A model generated the notes under the pieces. That model worked only from the letters and a program-made list of their open reading frames with translations. It made no database searches and was not told the origin of the DNA. The position numbers were made by a program, and so were the translations under genes. Below, piece by piece: positions 6,189 through 9,038 of a stretch of 9,038 nucleotides of DNA. The first letter of the stretch is position 1. Each line of letters starts with the position of its first letter. This DNA is from Chloroflexota bacterium (GTDB lineage: Bacteria > Chloroflexota > Dehalococcoidia > DSTF01 > RBG-16-68-14), in NCBI GenBank assembly GCA_022573935.1, contig JACZTE010000022.1, positions 1-9,038 on the forward strand. Reading direction: 5' to 3'.

Positions 6189-6875
6189 TCACGGCTCCGT
6201 GCAGGGGACGACCAGCTCATCGCCGATCTGGAGGCTTCGCAGGTCGGCCACCGTGGTGTTATTCAGCGCCGCCAGCTCCTCAAGCTCGATGTCGTGGCGC
6301 TCAGCGATCCGGATCGCGATGTCGCCCGACTCGACGGTGTAGGTGCAGTTCTCGCCGGACGGGTCCAACGTCGGCAAGGGCGCCGGCGTGTCGGTGGGCG
6401 CCGGCGTGGCCGAAGGCTCTGCCGTAGCAGCCGGCTCAGCGGTAGGCGACGGCTCAGACGTAGCGCCCAGCACGACGCCCTCTTGGACGATACCGGGGAT
6501 GAGCAGCTGCTGTCCCACTTCCAGCTGCCGTGAGTCGGCAATATCGTTCGCTTCGACGATCGCCTCCACCGTGGTGGCGAACTGACCGGCGATGCTGAAC
6601 AGAGTATCGCCCGCTCGCACGATGTAGATCGCGCCCTCCACCTCGGGCAGCTGCTCTCCCACGATCAGCGGTTCGGGCAGCGTCTCCGGTGGTGTGGCAG
6701 TAACGATCTCGCTCACGTCCAGCACTGCCGGGTCATCGCCGCCGCCACATGCGATCGAGAGCACACCCCCACCTAGCATGAGGAGCAACACCGCGAACAG
6801 CCACGGAGCGGAGCGCACGAGAACCTCCAGCGGGGCGAGGCCCGCCCGCCGATCGGCAGGCAGAGGCCGCCGCAT
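6189..6875 (-). CDS. Exported protein with two LysM domains, possibly a lipoprotein
   Basis: A 228-residue protein. A hydrophobic segment at 24-42 (PWLFAVLLLMLGGGVLSIA) ends at Cys43 followed by GGGDD. This is a lipobox-like site, but Ser at -3 is unusual, so it may be a plain N-terminal anchor. LysM 1 is about 83-127 (YIVRAGDTLFSIAGQF to QLEVGQQLLIP) and LysM 2 about 178-224 (TYTVESGDIAIRIAERH to LQIGDELVVP). A 30-residue Thr/Pro/Ala/Glu linker joins them. Cys177 and Cys225 flank LysM 2 exactly and could form a disulfide clamp outside the membrane. LysM domains bind GlcNAc-containing glycans such as peptidoglycan; no catalytic domain is present, so a wall-binding or scaffold role is likely. 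ATG at 6875 has only a weak GGGTGAT upstream. It lies between a small membrane protein gene (56 bp) and pccB (53 bp), all on the same strand. Confidence 0.85.
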   Translation of the reverse strand: MRRPLPADRRAGLAPLEVLVRSAPWLFAVLLLMLGGGVLSIACGGGDDPAVLDVSEIVTATPPETLPEPLIVGEQLPEVEGAIYIVRAGDTLFSIAGQFATTVEAIVEANDIADSRQLEVGQQLLIPGIVQEGVVLGATSEPSPTAEPAATAEPSATPAPTDTPAPLPTLDPSGENCTYTVESGDIAIRIAERHDIELEELAALNNTTVADLRSLQIGDELVVPCTEP

Positions 6876-6931
6876 GGTACATCACCCAGAAGAGGCGAGC
6901 AAGGGTATCGTCTGTCCTCCAGCAACGGACG

Positions 6932-7345
6932 TTAGCGTCGCGGGCGGCGTTTCGCCTGCAGCCAGGCGCGCAGGCGGTCCGCGAAGCTCGGCTGGTTCAG
7001 CTCGACGATGCGGCCGCGCCAATGGTGTTCCGTCTTCGCCGGGCCTCGGTTGAAGAGGGAGAGCGCGAAGGCGGTGAGAAAGAGAAGCAGCGCAGCGATC
7101 ATCACCCAGTTGAAGACGGGTGACACCCGCCGCCCGAAGAAGGCGACGATGATCAGCGCCAGCGACGTGAGCAACACCTGGCTAAGCGAGATACGCGCAA
7201 GCGGCCCCAGCAGCGCGTGAGCGAAGGCGACCGCGCGGCCCGAGGAGCGCCGTCGCATGCGGCTGACCGCACTCTCCTCCGGCACGAAGGAATCGAGCCG
7301 GTTGAGGATGTCCTCGATCTCATCCTTCATCTTGTCGTCAGCCAT
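6932..7345 (-). CDS. Small two-helix membrane protein, unknown function
   Basis: A 137-residue protein of no family I can name. An acidic, probably helical N terminus (KDEIEDILNRLDSFVPEE) precedes an Arg-rich stretch (RMRRRSSGR, 29-37). Two hydrophobic helices follow at about 54-70 (SLSQVLLTSLALIIVAF) and 78-98 (FNWVMIAALLLFLTAFALSLF). The tail has HHWRGRIVEL and then a basic amphipathic LRAWLQAKRRPRR. Positive charges on both outer flanks put both ends in the cytoplasm. I chose ATG at 7345, not the in-frame GTG at 7354, because AGGTG (7352-7356) lies 6 nt before the ATG and overlaps the GTG. It is followed 56 bp later by the LysM gene and then pccB, so it could be the first gene of a three-gene transcript. 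Confidence 0.75.
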   Translation of the reverse strand: MADDKMKDEIEDILNRLDSFVPEESAVSRMRRRSSGRAVAFAHALLGPLARISLSQVLLTSLALIIVAFFGRRVSPVFNWVMIAALLLFLTAFALSLFNRGPAKTEHHWRGRIVELNQPSFADRLRAWLQAKRRPRR

Positions 7346-7364
7346 AAGATGCACCTACTCCCTT

Positions 7365-7370
7365 ATTCTA
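7365..7370 (-). promoter_or_regulatory. Candidate -10 element upstream of the membrane protein gene
   Basis: On the minus strand TAGAAT matches the -10 consensus at 5 of 6 positions and is preceded by TTGCTG. A good -35 at 16-18 nt is not seen (TACCCA at 17 nt). Transcription near 7358 would give a very short leader, about 12 nt. The dnaN promoter shares the string TGCTGTA across its -10. Weak on its own. Confidence 0.3.
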
Positions 7371-7381
7371 CAGCAAGCACA

Positions 7382-7429
7382 GCGGGATGGGTAGAACGGA
7401 CCTCCGGTACCCTGCGACATGAATCCCGC
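7382..7429. repeat. 7-bp inverted repeat spanning 48 bp
   Basis: GCGGGAT (7382-7388) and ATCCCGC (7423-7429) are perfect inverted copies 34 nt apart, upstream of the membrane protein gene. They overlap where a -35 element would be expected. They could be operator half-sites, but 7-bp matches this far apart occur by chance. Confidence 0.25.
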
Positions 7430-7452
7430 AGCCTCTCCGGCACGAAGCACAG

Positions 7453-7491
7453 CCTATCCGATGCTGCTACCTCGGGAAAACCACCGACCGG
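7453..7491. repeat. Dispersed repeat copy 1, downstream of the propeller-dockerin gene
   Basis: This 39-bp stretch matches 8998-9036 at 32 of 39 positions: the first 13 bases (CCTATCCGATGCT) and the last 11 (CCACCGACCGG) are identical, with a divergent 15-bp middle. Both copies have the same orientation and lie outside genes, one on each side of the propeller-dockerin gene. Confidence 0.75.
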
Positions 7492-7511
7492 CAGGCTGGG
7501 CCTTCAGCCTG
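7492..7511 (-). terminator. Possible weak terminator hairpin of the propeller-dockerin gene
   Basis: Downstream of the stop codon at 7535 the minus strand can fold CAGGCTG (7505-7511) with CAGCCTG (7492-7498) around a 6-nt loop. The next T-run is only four T's (in GGTTTTCC), more than 10 nt beyond, so this is not a canonical intrinsic terminator. It may simply be part of the repeat family around it: GGCCAGGCT also occurs at the far flank of the gene. Confidence 0.3.
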
Positions 7512-7534
7512 GCCTGGGGAAGGCCTGGCGAAGC

Positions 7535-8935
7535 CTACGGCGGAGGCAGGCTGGAGATGCGGCCGACGATGAGCTGCGCGATAAGCTGGGCGTCCGCGAT
7601 GTTGACGCCGCCGCTCTCGTCCACGTCGCCGTTCTCGGGGCAGGCCAGTGCGTCGATGCGGCCGACGATGAGCTGCGCGATGAGCTGCGCGTCCGCGATG
7701 TTGACGGCGGCGTCGCAGTTGACATCCCCGAGCAGGACGAGCGGGTCGACTGAGCTTGTCGGGTTCCAGGCGGGAGCTGTGTCATTGGCCGGGTTGTCCG
7801 TCAATCTCGTCTGGACGCTACCGTCGGCGTTCATCACGTAGATATCGGTGTTGCCATTCCGAAAGCTGCGGAAGGCGATCTGCGAGCCGTCCGGCGACCA
7901 GGCGGGAGCGGTATCGAACACCCCGTTGTCTGTCAGTCGCATCTGGCCGCTGCCGTCGGCGTTCATCACGTAGATCTCGCGGAGGCCATCGCGGTCGCTA
8001 GGGAACGCGATCTGCGAGCCGTCCGGCGACCAGGCCGGACCTCCATCGAAGTCCGGATGGTTCGTCAGGTTCGTCTGGCCGCTGCCGTCGGCGTTCATCA
8101 CGTAGATCTCACAGTTGCCGTCCCGGTTGCTAGAGAACGCGATCTGCGTCCCGTCCGGCGACCAGGTTGGAATTCCATCGATCGCGGGGTTGTCCGTCAG
8201 TCGCACCGGGGGGCTGCTCTCGTCCATCACGTAGATCTCTTCGTTCCCGTCCCGGTCGCTAGAGAACGCGATCTGCGAGCCATCCGGCGACCAGGCGGGC
8301 TGGAGGTCGCCAGCCGGGTTGTTAGTTAGATTCGTTTGACCGCTGCCATCGGCGTTCATCACATAGATCTCACGGTTGCCGTCGCGGTTGCTATCGAACG
8401 CGATCTGCGTCCCTTCCGGTGACCAGGCCGGGAAGAAATCCCAGGCCGGGTTGTTGGTCAATCGTGTCGCCCCGCTGCCGTCCGCATTGATCACGTAGAC
8501 CTCAAAATTGCAAGGGAAAGTGCACCTGGGATCATCCCGTGTCGTGTTGAACACGACTTGCGTCCCATCGGGCGACCAGGCACCAGAACCACCGGCTACG
8601 CCATTTGTTGCAAGCGGTGTCTGCTCACCGCCGTCGGAGTTCATCACGTACAGCTCAAAACTGCTGCCCCGCTTGGACGTATACACGATCTTAGACCCAT
8701 CGTGCGACCACCTGGGAGAGCTATTCCCCATGGGGCCAGTCGTAAGCCGTGTCTGCTCGCCGCCATCAGCGTTCATGGTATACAGCTCAAAATTGCCGTC
8801 ATTTCGGTCGCTTCTGAAAGCGATCTTGCCATTAGCGCCGGGGAAGGCGGCCCCAGCGGGCCCTCCGGTCGCCACCAGACCGGCGCCGACGGTCAGCACA
8901 AGGAGTGCTAACAGGCTGCGTGATGCGACGCGCAT
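7535..8935 (-). CDS. Secreted TolB-type beta-propeller protein with C-terminal dockerin domain
   Basis: A 466-residue protein. A signal peptide (MRVASRSLLALLVLTVGAGLVATGG, probable cleavage near 29) precedes eight TolB/PD40 repeats of 43-51 residues, covering about 37-395. Their core is QIAF-S-RDGN-EIYVMNADGSGQT-LTNNP, then PAWSPDGS. These repeats form beta-propeller blades. A type I dockerin-like domain (about 402-463) follows, with two Ca-loops: DVNCDAAVNIAD and DVDESGGVNIAD. Dockerins bind cohesins or act as stand-alone Ca-stabilised modules; no cohesin is in the window. Repeat 3 carries an insert with two cysteines (CTFPC), and repeat 5 is shortened (YVMDESSPPVRL). It probably acts outside the cell or at its surface; ligand unknown, and TolB's role with Pal is not implied. 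I chose ATG at 8935 because AAGGAG lies 7 nt upstream; the upstream in-frame ATG (8980) has no such site and would bury the signal peptide. Confidence 0.88.
   Translation of the reverse strand: MRVASRSLLALLVLTVGAGLVATGGPAGAAFPGANGKIAFRSDRNDGNFELYTMNADGGEQTRLTTGPMGNSSPRWSHDGSKIVYTSKRGSSFELYVMNSDGGEQTPLATNGVAGGSGAWSPDGTQVVFNTTRDDPRCTFPCNFEVYVINADGSGATRLTNNPAWDFFPAWSPEGTQIAFDSNRDGNREIYVMNADGSGQTNLTNNPAGDLQPAWSPDGSQIAFSSDRDGNEEIYVMDESSPPVRLTDNPAIDGIPTWSPDGTQIAFSSNRDGNCEIYVMNADGSGQTNLTNHPDFDGGPAWSPDGSQIAFPSDRDGLREIYVMNADGSGQMRLTDNGVFDTAPAWSPDGSQIAFRSFRNGNTDIYVMNADGSVQTRLTDNPANDTAPAWNPTSSVDPLVLLGDVNCDAAVNIADAQLIAQLIVGRIDALACPENGDVDESGGVNIADAQLIAQLIVGRISSLPPP
7556..7706 (-). repeat. Nearly identical duplicated half-repeats of the dockerin domain
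   Basis: The 52 bp at 7556-7607 recur at 7655-7706, offset 99 bp (33 codons), with 50 of 52 identical. Both differences are at third codon positions and silent (GCC/GCG for Ala, CTT/CTC for Leu), so VNIADAQLIAQLIVGRI is present twice, unchanged. The flanks of each half differ, so only the Ca-loop end and its helix are conserved. Confidence 0.9.
7757..8836 (-). repeat. Eight in-frame propeller repeats, 129-132-bp period in the regular part
   Basis: The string GTTCATCACGTAGATCTC and close variants begin at 7829, 7961, 8093, 8222 and 8354 on the + strand, giving steps of 132, 132, 129 and 132 bp, i.e. 44, 44, 43 and 44 codons. The short step is the repeat with the ESSPPVRL variant. Repeats nearer the N terminus (above about 8480) are less regular and older-looking. 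Coordinates are approximate blade limits. Confidence 0.85.
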
Positions 8936-8942
8936 GTAGTGT

Positions 8943-8948
8943 CTCCTT
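8943..8948 (-). promoter_or_regulatory. Ribosome binding site of the propeller-dockerin gene
   Basis: AAGGAG on the minus strand lies 7 nt before the ATG at 8935 and fixes the start at the signal peptide. Confidence 0.7.
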
Positions 8949-8979
8949 CGCTTGGCTGAAGCCTGGCCTACAAGGTGCA

Positions 8980-8997
8980 TTGGGCCCGCGAGCCCAA
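8980..8997. repeat. 6-bp inverted repeat in the leader of the propeller-dockerin gene
   Basis: TTGGGC (8980-8985) and GCCCAA (8992-8997) form a perfect stem with a 6-nt loop, directly next to dispersed repeat copy 2. It is 45-62 nt upstream of the start codon; it could be a leader hairpin or a module of the repeat. No clear promoter was found in the 103 bp available. Confidence 0.45.
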
Positions 8998-9036
8998 CCT
9001 ATCCGATGCTACCACGCTGGGCAGACCACCGACCGG
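8998..9036. repeat. Dispersed repeat copy 2, upstream of the propeller-dockerin gene
   Basis: Same orientation as 7453-7491, with 32 of 39 positions identical. It reaches within 2 bp of the window end, so the element may extend further. Confidence 0.75.
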
Positions 9037-9038
9037 TA

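Noticed and set aside
7419..7841. + strand open frame opposite the dockerin region
   Set aside because: Begins in non-coding repeat DNA and overlaps the well-supported dockerin frame; no domain seen.
7757..8836. Regular 132-bp repeats as a CRISPR-like or satellite array
   Set aside because: They are in frame and encode propeller blades; there are no constant short repeats with unique spacers.
8936..8980. Upstream in-frame ATG of the propeller-dockerin gene
   Set aside because: No ribosome site precedes it, and it would add a basic stretch before the signal peptide; the inner ATG has AAGGAG at 7 nt.

Overview
The window is high-GC bacterial chromosome with nine protein genes and short intergenic gaps. 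Clues to the host are Thr/Pro/Ala-rich linkers in an exported LysM protein, a secreted TolB-type propeller ending in a non-cellulosomal dockerin, a propionyl-CoA-type carboxyltransferase, and dispersed intergenic repeats. Together these resemble Chloroflexota (Dehalococcoidia-like) genomes. This is an inference from protein style only; no phylogenetic test was possible.

Layout. (1) 2-196, + strand: last 64 codons of purL, running convergently into (2) a sulfotransferase (204-1217, -). (3) A 130-bp divergent promoter region with nested palindromes separates it from (4) a DUF1214-type protein (1348-2574, +). (5) A stand-alone GIY-YIG nuclease-like gene (2597-3076, -) starts 7 nt after the stop of (6) dnaN, the replication sliding clamp (3084-4217, -), which has a good sigma70-type promoter. 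(7) 4218-4587 is 370 bp of non-coding DNA, most of it made of three kinds of repeat. (8) An acyl-CoA carboxyltransferase (pccB type, 4588-6135, -) is preceded on the same strand by (9) an exported two-LysM protein (6189-6875) and (10) a small two-helix membrane protein (6932-7345); gaps of 53 and 56 bp would allow one transcript. (11) 7346-7534 is non-coding with one copy of a dispersed repeat. (12) A secreted eight-repeat propeller-dockerin protein (7535-8935, -) follows. A second copy of the same repeat lies upstream of it, at the window edge.

How the genes fit together. This looks like an ordinary chromosomal segment (purine synthesis, replication, propionyl-CoA metabolism, cell envelope) with accessory pieces. 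I see no clear new multi-gene system. The points most worth a second look are the lower-GC GIY-YIG gene coupled to dnaN, the propeller-dockerin gene with its nearly identical Ca-binding repeats, and the modular intergenic repeats at 4343-4579 and on both sides of the propeller gene.
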